Source of the DNA: Clostridiales bacterium UBA1738
GTDB taxonomy: Bacteria > Bacillota > Clostridia > UBA1381
Reading direction: 5' to 3'
DNA length: 64,000 nucleotides
Assembly (NCBI GenBank): GCA_002315735.1
Contig: DCIA01000013.1
Coordinates: forward strand, 162,022-226,021
Positions 34,666 to 42,562 of this stretch are shown here, piece after piece. The first letter of the stretch is position 1. Each line of letters opens with the position of its first letter. Made by a program: the position numbers and the translations under genes. The notes under the pieces were generated by a model. It ran no database searches and was not told the DNA's origin. It saw nothing but the letters and a program-made list of their open reading frames with translations.

Positions 34666-34977
34666 TTAAGCATTGATTGATTCGATAGTCAACTTTGTAT
34701 AAGGTTGTCTATGACCTTTTTTAGAACGTTCATTTTTCTTTCTCTTCATCTTGAAGACATAGATTTTCTTAGCTTTACCTTGCTTTTCAACCTTTGCAGT
34801 TACAGTAGCACCGGCTACAACAGGAGCACCGAAGTTAACCTTATCGCCATCTGCAATAGCAAATACCTTATCAAAAGTAACTGTTGCGCCTTCTTCTGCT
34901 TCAAGCTTTTCAACAAAGATAACACTACCTTGTTCTACCTTATACTGCTTGCCGCCTGTTTCAAAAATTGCGTACAT
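34666..34977 (-). CDS. rplU: 50S ribosomal protein L21
   Basis: 103 aa: [17 protein letters not shown] at the N-terminus, the VTFDKVF segment and the C-terminal [21 protein letters not shown] that contacts 23S rRNA. SD AAGGAGGTG. Heads the rplU-rpmA pair downstream of an L21 leader. Confidence 0.97.
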   Translation of the reverse strand: MYAIFETGGKQYKVEQGSVIFVEKLEAEEGATVTFDKVFAIADGDKVNFGAPVVAGATVTAKVEKQGKAKKIYVFKMKRKKNERSKKGHRQPYTKLTIESINA

Positions 34978-34981
34978 AGTG

Positions 34982-35060
34982 TTGCACCTCCTTATAAATT
35001 TGAAGTCACGCCAAGACCGGTACCAATTACGGATTTATAACCAAGTTCTTATGCGGATAC
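34982..35060 (-). promoter_or_regulatory. L21 leader (autoregulatory 5' UTR)
   Basis: The rplU leader contains the conserved-looking ATCCGTAATTGGTACCGG and CTTGGCGTGACTTCA blocks just before the SD, as in the Firmicute L21 leader family. Assigned by position and sequence character. Confidence 0.72.
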
Positions 35061-35066
35061 CGTAAG

Positions 35067-35095
35067 ATTATACCACACATATCTTCTTTTGTCAA
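35067..35095 (-). promoter_or_regulatory. Promoter of rplU-rpmA
   Basis: TTGACA (35090-35095), 17 nt, TATAAT (35067-35072), minus strand; full consensus. Confidence 0.9.
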
Positions 35096-35102
35096 CATTT
35101 TT

Positions 35103-36008
35103 TTATTCTTTTTTCAAATTTACTCCCCATACTCCCAAAACTATCGGAATACACAAAAGTATCTGATAAATCGAAAATTTTTCGTCTAGTATCAATAGCC
35201 CTGCAAGAACAGAAACAACCGTTGTGATATTTGAAAAGGAAGATGATTTTATTACGCTTATATGTGACGTTGCATAGTTGTATAAAATAAATGCCAAGAC
35301 CGAGGATATTATTGCAAGATAGCAAATTGATAGCACAAATTCCCAATGTGAAAATGCCCCTATTACAGATGGAACATAATCTTTTCCCATAGCCACTATA
35401 CCTAATAGGTTAAATCCGATCGCTCCGACAAAGAACATAAAATATGTTCTCTCAAATGGTGAAAAGTTTTTAGCTTCACTTCTACTAAGCACATTAAAAA
35501 CCGCCGCAGAAACAACTGCCCCAAAAAGCATAATTACGCCTAAAACCCTGTTTTGTTCGCCATTATTTGAAATCATCGACACTGCTCCAACCCCTAAAAG
35601 AGAAACAAGTGTGCATATACTTTGGAATGTTGTTGGCTTTTCACTTAAAAAAAGTGCCGATATTATCATTACCACGACAGGCACAAGGGCTATTATAAGT
35701 CCTGATAGCGCTGACGATGTAAATGCTATTCCATAAAGTTCAAATACAAAATATAAAAACGGTTGGGCAATGCTCATAAGAAGTAATTTCCCAAGTTTCT
35801 TTCCCTTATAATCCACTTTTATTATTTTTGTTACGGCAAGCAAATTCATCACCAAAAATGCAATGGTAAATCTACTTGCCGACACAACGACCGGCTTGGT
35901 AAATCCAAGCGAAATTTTGGAAAACATAAAACTAAATCCAAATATAAAGTTTGCCAAAAATGCTGCACCCATACCTAAAATTTGTGACTTTTCCTGTGTT
36001 ATTTTCAT
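35103..36008 (-). CDS. DMT superfamily (EamA) transporter
   Basis: 301 aa, ten membrane helices in two EamA repeats (about 5-140 and 150-295). Recognisable: NFIFGFSFMFSK in the first helix, and the closing YQILLCIPIVLGVWGVNL typical of drug/metabolite exporters. Substrate cannot be read from sequence. Follows mazG by 14 nt on the same strand. Confidence 0.87.
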   Translation of the reverse strand: MKITQEKSQILGMGAAFLANFIFGFSFMFSKISLGFTKPVVVSASRFTIAFLVMNLLAVTKIIKVDYKGKKLGKLLLMSIAQPFLYFVFELYGIAFTSSALSGLIIALVPVVVMIISALFLSEKPTTFQSICTLVSLLGVGAVSMISNNGEQNRVLGVIMLFGAVVSAAVFNVLSRSEAKNFSPFERTYFMFFVGAIGFNLLGIVAMGKDYVPSVIGAFSHWEFVLSICYLAIISSVLAFILYNYATSHISVIKSSSFSNITTVVSVLAGLLILDEKFSIYQILLCIPIVLGVWGVNLKKE

Positions 36009-36022
36009 TTCATTGTCCTTTG

Positions 36023-36448
36023 TTAACTATTCTTCATTTTCTTTTCGATTTCTTTTATTGATTTCCAGAGTGCCAAACTCTCCTCGGGTGTTTCAGGTCT
36101 TTTCACATCTCCAAAAACGTGTGGATGTCTTCTTATCAATTTTTCAGAAAGCATTTGAACAACATCACTAAAATCAAAAGCATCTCGCTCATCTGCAATT
36201 TCACTATGCAAAAGCACTTGCAACAGCACATCTCCCAGTTCTTCGCATAAATTATTATCGTCCTTATTATCTATTGCAGCAATTACTTCTCCAGTTTCAT
36301 CAATCAAGCATTTTTTCATGGATTCGTGTGTCTGCTCCCTATCCCACGCACAACCATTAGGGCTTCTTAGTATTGCCACAATTTCTAATAGTTCATTAAT
36401 GTCATGTTTTTTCTTTTCTTCATATACTTTTCCGTTATACTCTCTCAT
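36023..36448 (-). CDS. mazG: MazG family nucleotide pyrophosphohydrolase (single domain)
   Basis: 141 aa, one MazG domain: LRSPNGCAWDREQTHESM near residue 28, EETGE-type metal site here DETGEVIAAID, then EELGDVLLQVLLHS and RRHPHVFGD. Hydrolyses non-canonical or excess NTPs to NMP and pyrophosphate. Long MazG proteins have two such domains; this keeps only the catalytic one. SD TTAGGAG. Confidence 0.92.
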   Translation of the reverse strand: MREYNGKVYEEKKKHDINELLEIVAILRSPNGCAWDREQTHESMKKCLIDETGEVIAAIDNKDDNNLCEELGDVLLQVLLHSEIADERDAFDFSDVVQMLSEKLIRRHPHVFGDVKRPETPEESLALWKSIKEIEKKMKNS

Positions 36449-36477
36449 AAAATTCTCCTAAATATTTTAATATTAAA

Positions 36478-36506
36478 AGTTTACAGCCTATCCTAAATTT
36501 TGTCAA
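36478..36506 (-). promoter_or_regulatory. Promoter of mazG-eamA
   Basis: TTGACA (36501-36506), 17 nt, TAAACT (36478-36483), minus strand. Confidence 0.62.
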
Positions 36507-36523
36507 TAATAATATTTATTATA

Positions 36524-36555
36524 TACAAAAAATCAGTCCAAAAATGAACTGATTT
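36524..36555 (-). terminator. Terminator of the secreted-protein/63-aa pair
   Basis: AAATCAGT / ACTGATTT (8 bp core, 36530-36537 / 36548-36555) followed on the minus strand by T6. Confidence 0.8.
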
Positions 36556-36570
36556 TTTATGTACTCAAAA

Positions 36571-36762
36571 TTATTTAATAAAGTTTCTGTAATCAATACT
36601 ATTTAGTACATTACCACCATCTTCATCAAATGTTAATCCTTGAAGGTCAGAATCCTCAATAAAATTTTTTTGGTATGCCCAACTCAAAACATTGTTGTCC
36701 ATAATAATCTCTGTCGTAAATTCTTCAAATTGGAAAACCGGCTTCTCATATATCTTTTTCAT
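36571..36762 (-). CDS. 63-aa acidic protein of unknown function
   Basis: Unrecognised. Starts KKIYEKPVFQFEEF, a pattern (Y-x-K-P-x-x-x-x-F/E) seen at the start of many small uncharacterised proteins of gut Clostridia, then an acidic tail with DEDGGNVLNS. No signal peptide, Cys or membrane segment. The strong SD GGGGAGGT and its place 18 nt after a secreted protein, before a terminator, support real expression. It could be a regulator of, or an intracellular partner to, the secreted protein, or a precursor peptide; nothing here decides. Confidence 0.72.
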   Translation of the reverse strand: MKKIYEKPVFQFEEFTTEIIMDNNVLSWAYQKNFIEDSDLQGLTFDEDGGNVLNSIDYRNFIK

Positions 36763-36780
36763 AAATAGCCGACCTCCCCT

Positions 36781-37587
36781 TTACTGTGTATCTGCAACAG
36801 CAGTTGCAGTGATACTACTTAAATTTAGAGCAGGAACATTATACATAGTCGTGCCAAAAATAACAGAAAGTGTTCCGTTAATTTCATTATTTTTAAAGAA
36901 TGTTTCAAGAGCAGTCAATTCATCGGTTGTAAAACCATATCTTTTAGTCACATTAGCCTTTGAATCGGTAAATTCAAATCCCGGTGTCGCACCAATGTCT
37001 TTTAGTGAGCCTGTTTTACTGCTGATTGTTGCCTTGCCAATAAAACCAATAGAATAGTGGTCAGCCGAAGCATTTTCACCAACACCTATATTATTTCCGT
37101 TAGCATCAAATGCAAGAATAAAATATGGAGCTGCACTATCTGTCCATTCCTTACTAGCTGATCTCATTTTAAGTTCTATTGAGCCAACCCTATAATAAAA
37201 TCTTGTAATATTTCCGTCACCATCGTTCATTAATAGTGCATAAATGCCATCCTCGATATCTTTTATTACATATGAAAAACTTTTCGAAGTATTATCTAAT
37301 GTATATTGATTTATATATTGAAGATTACTATCGCTAATCTCATCAATTTGTCCATCATTTGCACACTTTGCACTCAAAACCGTTATCAGGTTCCCGACTT
37401 TTAGCGCAGATAAGTTAAAAGTTATTGTGTCACCCGTTCTAAACATAGGCAAGCTGCTTACGTCAGAAAAAGTTGTTGGATCTACAACTGACGAAAAATT
37501 TCTTCCGCCGGAAATAGTTGCCGCAGAAACACAAGTCATCGAAAACAACAACACAGTTAAGGTAATTATGCCAATTAACTTTTTCAT
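36781..37587 (-). CDS. Secreted protein of unknown function
   Basis: 268 aa with a clear Sec signal peptide (KKLIGIITLTVLLFSMTCVSA, cleavage near residue 23 before A-T-I). The mature part is Ser/Thr/Asn-rich and beta-predicted: TGDTITFNLSALKVGNLI resembles a bacterial Ig/cohesin-like strand pair, with DGIYALLMNDGDGNITRFYY later. No sorting motif, SLH domain, Cys pair or catalytic motif was found. ATG 37587 follows GAGGAGAG. Own consensus promoter; bicistronic with the 63-aa gene. Confidence 0.8.
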   Translation of the reverse strand: MKKLIGIITLTVLLFSMTCVSAATISGGRNFSSVVDPTTFSDVSSLPMFRTGDTITFNLSALKVGNLITVLSAKCANDGQIDEISDSNLQYINQYTLDNTSKSFSYVIKDIEDGIYALLMNDGDGNITRFYYRVGSIELKMRSASKEWTDSAAPYFILAFDANGNNIGVGENASADHYSIGFIGKATISSKTGSLKDIGATPGFEFTDSKANVTKRYGFTTDELTALETFFKNNEINGTLSVIFGTTMYNVPALNLSSITATAVADTQ

Positions 37588-37623
37588 ACTCTCTCCTCTT
37601 CTCATATTTTCATATACGAATAT

Positions 37624-37652
37624 ATTATATATTAAAAAATAAATAATGTCAA
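37624..37652 (-). promoter_or_regulatory. Promoter of the secreted-protein pair
   Basis: TTGACA (37647-37652), 17 nt, TATAAT (37624-37629), minus strand; the -35 overlaps the end of the nadD-yqeK gene. Confidence 0.88.
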
Positions 37653-38776
37653 GGTTTTTTATTTATTTTTTTCTCAAATTCTTTCATAATATTATATGCA
37701 TTTGGGTGTATCGGTTTATTATCTTTTTTATTCACTCTGACGCTAGATTTAACACACTCATATAGTGCCTTATCTAAGTCTATCTTCGCATAATTTCTTA
37801 TCATTTTAACATCAGGAAAAGTTCTTCCCATTTCTGTTAAATCTGCAACAAAAACGATTTTTTCCAAAAGCGACATTTCGGTTCTGCCTATCGTATGCCA
37901 CCTAATTGCGTCAATTATTTCACTATCCGAAACACCAAATTCGCATTTTGCAGTTTCCGCCCCTAATTTTGCGTGGATAAGTGCAGGGTTTTGAAGCTCG
38001 ATTTCATCCAGTTCAACTTCCAAATCCTTACATTTTTCCATAAAATCAGGCATATTCTTTGCATTATCGTGTAAAAGTCCTGCAATTTCGGCTTTTTTTA
38101 CATCGCAGCCATATATTTTTGCAAGTTCCACTGCCATATCTCTAACGCCCAAACTATGCGAAAATCGTTCCGGTTTTAGCATTGTTTTTAATTTTTTTTC
38201 AAAATCAGGGACATTTTGATACAAATGATTTCGTAAAATAAAACTCAAAACTTCGGCAGGCAAATATTTTGAAACATCTTCACCTTTTGCAATCTTTTCA
38301 CGAATTCTACTTGATGACACATCAAATTTTTCGCCTTTTATAACCTTTGCAAAATCAGATTCAATACTTCCGTCATCTCTATCATACACAAGGATTGTGC
38401 AAAGTTTTTTTATTTCCAAAGGTTTATGCCACTTATCAAAATCACGAAGCGAATCCCCACCTATTATAAAATAAAGTTCATCATTTGGATAAATCTCCTT
38501 AAAATGCATAAGGCTATCCAAAGTATAGGAATATTCCTTACGATTTACTTCCCAATCGCACGCAAAAAAATCATTATAGCCCTTTAAAGCCCTTTTTACC
38601 ATGATATGACGGATTTTCCCGTCCAATATTGTTTGATTTTGCTTATGTGGGGGATTTCCGCTGGTTAGGAAAATCACTTTATCTAAGTCATACTGTTTTT
38701 TTGCTTCCAAAGCAATTTTTATATGTCCTAGATGTATTGGATTAAAAGTCCCACCCAAAATACCTATTTTGCACAT
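37649..38776 (-). CDS. NadD-YqeK fusion: nicotinate-nucleotide adenylyltransferase with HD hydrolase
   Basis: 375 aa in two domains normally encoded by adjacent genes. NadD (about 1-190): GILGGTFNPIHLGHI, SGNPPHK, IGGDSLRDFDKWH and SSSRIRE; makes nicotinate adenine dinucleotide in NAD synthesis. YqeK (about 200-375): HD-domain motifs ERFSHSLGVRDMA, AGLLHDNAKNMP and IRWHTIG; family members cleave Ap4A symmetrically. Both active sites look intact. The gene starts inside yhbY (13-nt overlap). The fusion is in frame with no internal stop. Confidence 0.92.
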   Translation of the reverse strand: MCKIGILGGTFNPIHLGHIKIALEAKKQYDLDKVIFLTSGNPPHKQNQTILDGKIRHIMVKRALKGYNDFFACDWEVNRKEYSYTLDSLMHFKEIYPNDELYFIIGGDSLRDFDKWHKPLEIKKLCTILVYDRDDGSIESDFAKVIKGEKFDVSSSRIREKIAKGEDVSKYLPAEVLSFILRNHLYQNVPDFEKKLKTMLKPERFSHSLGVRDMAVELAKIYGCDVKKAEIAGLLHDNAKNMPDFMEKCKDLEVELDEIELQNPALIHAKLGAETAKCEFGVSDSEIIDAIRWHTIGRTEMSLLEKIVFVADLTEMGRTFPDVKMIRNYAKIDLDKALYECVKSSVRVNKKDNKPIHPNAYNIMKEFEKKINKKP

Positions 38777-39075
38777 TTTTTAGGCAACTCAATCTTTCTG
38801 TTTTTTTCCTTATTTGCTCTTTTATATATCACAAATTTTGAGCCTATTGCTTGCACCGGATCTGCTTTTAGTTTTTCTGCAACCAAGTTTGCAGTTTCCT
38901 TTGTGTCCAAAAGTGCAGTTTCCAAAATATGCACCTTTATTAACTCCCTTGCTTCGAGTGCAAGTGCAAGCTGATTTAAAACCTCATCTGTAATACCATC
39001 TTTTCCTATTTGAAAAATCGGTTTAAGTTCGTTTGCAGATTTTCTTAAAAAGGCTCTTTGCTTACTTGTAATCAT
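38764..39075 (-). CDS. yhbY: YhbY family RNA-binding protein (CRM domain)
   Basis: 103 aa, a single CRM domain: LTSKQRAFLRKSANELKPIFQIGKDG-type start, then the GELIKVH-like RELIKVHIL and the C-terminal GSKFVIYKR. Binds pre-50S particles and aids ribosome assembly. In an operon typA-yhbY-nadD/yqeK. Confidence 0.94.
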   Translation of the reverse strand: MITSKQRAFLRKSANELKPIFQIGKDGITDEVLNQLALALEARELIKVHILETALLDTKETANLVAEKLKADPVQAIGSKFVIYKRANKEKNRKIELPKKCAK

Positions 39076-39093
39076 ACTCTGTTTCCTTTCGGT

Positions 39094-40917
39094 TTATGAC
39101 CTTGCTTTCGATTTTGCTCTAAGGTCGGTTTTTAAAATTCTCTTTCTCATTCTTAAATGTTTTGGAGTAACTTCCAAAAGTTCATCATCTGCAATAAAGT
39201 CAAGACATTGTTCAAGTGATAAATCCTTTGGCGGAACAAGTTTTAGTGCATCATCAGAGCCTGATGCTCTTGTATTTGTTGCGTGTTTTTTCTTACAAAC
39301 GTTAACAACAATATCTTCAAGTCTTGCATTTTCTCCGACTATCATACCTTCATAAACTTCAACACCTGCACCGATAAATAGTGTTCCTCTCTCTTGGGCA
39401 TTGAAAAGTCCGTATGTGATACTTGTCCCTGTTTCCCATGCAATAAGTGTTCCTCTTGTTCTCGGATTAATATCTCCCTTGTATGGTTCATATTTTTCCA
39501 AAATAGAATTTAGGATACCTGTACCCTTTGTTGCTGTTAGCATTTCGCTTCTATATCCGATTAATCCTCTTGACGGAATCAAAAATTCTAATCTTGTATA
39601 GTTTTGTGCAGTTGACTCCATATTTGTCATTTCGCCTTTTCTTGCGATAATACCGTCCATTATTGCCCCTGTAAATTCCTCAGGAACATCTATTGTAAGT
39701 CTTTCTATCGGCTCACATTTTACTCCGTCGATTTGCTTAAAGATAACAACCGGATTTGAAACTTGGAATTCATAACCTTCACGGCGCATATTTTCAATAA
39801 GCACAGAAAGGTGAAGTTCACCTCTACCAGAAACGATAAATGCTTCTGTCGAATCGGTTTCATCAACACGAAGACTGATATTTGAGTCAAGTTCTTTCAT
39901 TAGACGCTCACGAAGATGTCTTGAAGTAACAAACTTTCCGTCCTTCCCTGCAAACGGCGAATCATTTACACTAAATGTCATAGAAAGCACAGGTTCGTCA
40001 ATCTTTACAAATGGTAGTGGGTCAGGATTTTGTGGGTCACAAAGAGTATCCCCAATATTGATTTCTGTCATACCCGAAATTGCAACAACATCGCCTGCTC
40101 CCATTTCTTCTGTAACTGCTTTATTAAGACCTTCATAGGTAAATAATTTAACAGCTTTTCCGGAAATCTTTTTGCCTTCTGCTTTGCAAAGTACCATAGA
40201 CATACCTGTCTTAATTTTGCCTCTTTGAATTTTTCCGACTGCAATTCTTCCTGTATATTCATCATAATCGATATTTGAAACAAGCATTTGGAATGGTCCG
40301 TCATCTTCACAATCAGGGCAAGGAATTTCATTTATAATAAGTTCAAATAACTCCTTTAAGTCGCTGTTTGGTTTTTCAGGACTATACTCAGCTGTTGCCC
40401 AGCCATCTCTACCTGATGCAAAAATTACAGGAGTGTCGATTTGTTCTTCTGTTGCGCCAAGGTCGATAAATAGGTCCAGCACTTCATCAACAACTTCATA
40501 TGGTCTTGCATTAGGTCTATCAACCTTATTAACAACGATAATTGGTCTTAAATTAAGTGCAAGTGCTTTTGACAACACAAATCTTGTTTGTGGCATACAT
40601 CCTTCAAATGCATCAACAAGCAAAAGTACACCGTCAACCATTTCAAGCCCACGCTCAACTTCACCACCGAAATCTGCGTGTCCCGGAGTATCAATAATAT
40701 TAATTTTCACATCTTTATATGTAAGTGATGTATTTTTTGCAAGAATTGTAATTCCTCTTTCACGCTCTAAGTCGTTTGAATCCATTACTCTTTCTTCCAC
40801 TTGTTCATTTTCACGAAAAGTACCGCATTGTTTTAGCATTGCATCAACCAATGTTGTCTTACCGTGGTCAACGTGAGCAATGATTGCGATATTTCTTATA
40901 TTTTCACGATTTGTCAT
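39094..40917 (-). CDS. typA: Translational GTPase TypA/BipA
   Basis: 607 aa: GTPase domain with AHVDHGKTTL (G1), RGITI (G2), DTPGHADFGG (G3) and NKVDRP (G4), then EF-G-like domains II, III, V and the BipA-specific C-terminal domain. Ribosome-associated, needed under stress or cold and for 50S assembly. ATG 40917 chosen: GGGGGA lies 7 nt upstream and the family start is M-T-N-R-E-N; the ATG at 40932 would put the SD inside the coding region. Confidence 0.96.
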   Translation of the reverse strand: MTNRENIRNIAIIAHVDHGKTTLVDAMLKQCGTFRENEQVEERVMDSNDLERERGITILAKNTSLTYKDVKINIIDTPGHADFGGEVERGLEMVDGVLLLVDAFEGCMPQTRFVLSKALALNLRPIIVVNKVDRPNARPYEVVDEVLDLFIDLGATEEQIDTPVIFASGRDGWATAEYSPEKPNSDLKELFELIINEIPCPDCEDDGPFQMLVSNIDYDEYTGRIAVGKIQRGKIKTGMSMVLCKAEGKKISGKAVKLFTYEGLNKAVTEEMGAGDVVAISGMTEINIGDTLCDPQNPDPLPFVKIDEPVLSMTFSVNDSPFAGKDGKFVTSRHLRERLMKELDSNISLRVDETDSTEAFIVSGRGELHLSVLIENMRREGYEFQVSNPVVIFKQIDGVKCEPIERLTIDVPEEFTGAIMDGIIARKGEMTNMESTAQNYTRLEFLIPSRGLIGYRSEMLTATKGTGILNSILEKYEPYKGDINPRTRGTLIAWETGTSITYGLFNAQERGTLFIGAGVEVYEGMIVGENARLEDIVVNVCKKKHATNTRASGSDDALKLVPPKDLSLEQCLDFIADDELLEVTPKHLRMRKRILKTDLRAKSKARS

Positions 40918-40949
40918 CCGAAAATCCCCCATTATAAAATATTACTAAT

Positions 40950-40978
40950 ATTGTAACACACATTTACTTTTTTTTCAA
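40950..40978 (-). promoter_or_regulatory. Promoter of typA operon
   Basis: TTGAAA (40973-40978), 17 nt, TACAAT (40950-40955), minus strand. Confidence 0.7.
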
Positions 40979-40989
40979 TAGTTAACAAT

Positions 40990-41016
40990 ACAAAAAACGA
41001 GGACAATAGTTCTCGT
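40990..41016 (-). terminator. Terminator of the SLH-M15 gene
   Basis: ACGAGAAC / GTCCTCGT on the minus strand (40997-41004 / 41009-41016, one mismatch), flanked by A6 and T6. Confidence 0.85.
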
Positions 41017-41040
41017 TTTTTGTGTAAAACATAACATACA

Positions 41041-42462
41041 TCAGTTTCCCAGATAAGTAAAGTGCATATAATCGCAAAGCCTTGTCCACGCATTTCCGCC
41101 CCACGCCCAGCCATATTTTGCAAAAGTTTTAACAACAATTCCGTCCTCCAAAATGGAATATGGATTTTCATAAGGTTTCCAAAAACTTCCTGTAATTGCC
41201 TCGCCTGTTTCTTTATAGCAATAATAATTCTCGTCCCAATTAATATCTATGCAGGTGCCATAACTATGCTCTGATATTCTGCCTACTGCACTATTTCGCC
41301 AGCAATATCCGCCGACATCTTTTATCGGAAACTTTTCCTCGCTATTATAAATTTCTTCAAAAATTGCCACGACTTCATCTTTTAGTGCTTCATTAACTTC
41401 AACATAAAGACCGGTAGATACTTTACTTCCATCATCTTGAAGTTTCCAGCACGGAACTTTTATAACGACCATATGTGTTTTAGCGTCTTCTTCCGTTTCA
41501 AATGCAATTCCATTTGGAAAAACACGTTGATATTTTTGTTTTAAATCTAAAAATGATGTACTGCCGGAAAATTCTTTTTGTGCAATGTATTGAAATTTAA
41601 CCGATTCTGATAAAATTGTTTTCCCGTCAACATTTGACGACACCGTTATTGTATAATTCTTAGCATATTCAAACAGTTCATCTGAAAACTCTGCATATTT
41701 TGAAGTAACACTTTTTTGTGTGACTAAATCTCCGTTTTCATCTTTAATAATTACTGTATATCCGGAATTTTTCGTCTTATAATCCCATTTTACAGTTACC
41801 TTTTTTGATTTTTCGTTACTTTGCGGAGCTGTTATTTGTGGGATTTTATAGTTTTTCAGCGTTCTGTTATACTTATTTACACTTCTTGCAATTATTGCAA
41901 TCGACTGTTCCCTTGTCGCATTATCAAGTGGGGCAATACTTTTAGAAGAAACACCACTTAAAAGTCCATATTTTAATGCAATAACAATGTCCTCCTTTGC
42001 CCAATCGCTAATCACATCTTTATCCTCAAATGCGTTAAGTTTATTCATATCCTGCGTGCTAATTTGAAGATTTTTATTTGCCACAGACAAAGTGTTTATA
42101 AGAACTTTTGCAATTTCCTGCCTTGTGATATTATCATTTGGAAAAAACTCCGTTTTCGTTTTTCCGCTTATTATGCCAAGTGAATATGCACGCAGCACAA
42201 AATCATCATCACAGTCGGTAAACGGAGATTTTTCCTTTGTTTTTTCCTCCGTTTTCATTGTGTCAAGCATTGTCATAGCAAGAGTTACAAATTCTTTTCT
42301 TGTGATATTCTCCGTCAAATTAGATGTTGCAATACTGAGTGGCACAAGACCTCTACCGCCCGATTGAACATAATCGCCTTTTGCCCAATCCGATGTTTCT
42401 TTTGCAAAAACCGAAGTCGGCAACAATGTCAAAATTAATAATGCCAATAAATTTTTTTTCAT
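41041..42462 (-). CDS. SLH-domain D-alanyl-D-alanine carboxypeptidase (M15/VanY family)
   Basis: 473 aa exported protein: signal peptide (about 1-20, ends VFA), three SLH repeats (about 23-200: e.g. ITRKEFVTLAMTML, ITRQEIAKVLINTL, ATREQSIAIIARSV) that bind secondary cell-wall polymer, a fibronectin-III-like stretch (about 215-295: KVTVKWDYKTKNSGYTVII), and a C-terminal M15 zinc peptidase with SEHSYGTCIDIN and LCDYMHFTY carrying the three zinc ligands. Expected to trim peptidoglycan stem peptides while anchored to the wall. ATG 42462 behind GGGTGAG. Confidence 0.88.
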   Translation of the reverse strand: MKKNLLALLILTLLPTSVFAKETSDWAKGDYVQSGGRGLVPLSIATSNLTENITRKEFVTLAMTMLDTMKTEEKTKEKSPFTDCDDDFVLRAYSLGIISGKTKTEFFPNDNITRQEIAKVLINTLSVANKNLQISTQDMNKLNAFEDKDVISDWAKEDIVIALKYGLLSGVSSKSIAPLDNATREQSIAIIARSVNKYNRTLKNYKIPQITAPQSNEKSKKVTVKWDYKTKNSGYTVIIKDENGDLVTQKSVTSKYAEFSDELFEYAKNYTITVSSNVDGKTILSESVKFQYIAQKEFSGSTSFLDLKQKYQRVFPNGIAFETEEDAKTHMVVIKVPCWKLQDDGSKVSTGLYVEVNEALKDEVVAIFEEIYNSEEKFPIKDVGGYCWRNSAVGRISEHSYGTCIDINWDENYYCYKETGEAITGSFWKPYENPYSILEDGIVVKTFAKYGWAWGGNAWTRLCDYMHFTYLGN

Positions 42463-42482
42463 TTTTCTCACCCTTTTGTAAT

Positions 42483-42511
42483 ATTTTATCATAAAAACAG
42501 TTTTAGAGCAA
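42483..42511 (-). promoter_or_regulatory. Promoter of the SLH-M15 gene
   Basis: TTGCTC (42506-42511), 17 nt, extended -10 TGATAAAAT (TAAAAT 42483-42488), minus strand. Confidence 0.6.
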
Positions 42512-42536
42512 GTTTTAGTAAGCCGGTAAAATTTGA

Positions 42537-42562
42537 AAAGCAGGTAAATTAATACCTGCTTT
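42537..42562 (-). terminator. Terminator of the SLH-GLUG gene
   Basis: AAAGCAGGTA / TACCTGCTTT (42537-42546 / 42553-42562), 6-nt loop, TTTTCAAATTTT after it on the minus strand; overlaps the stop codon. Confidence 0.7.
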
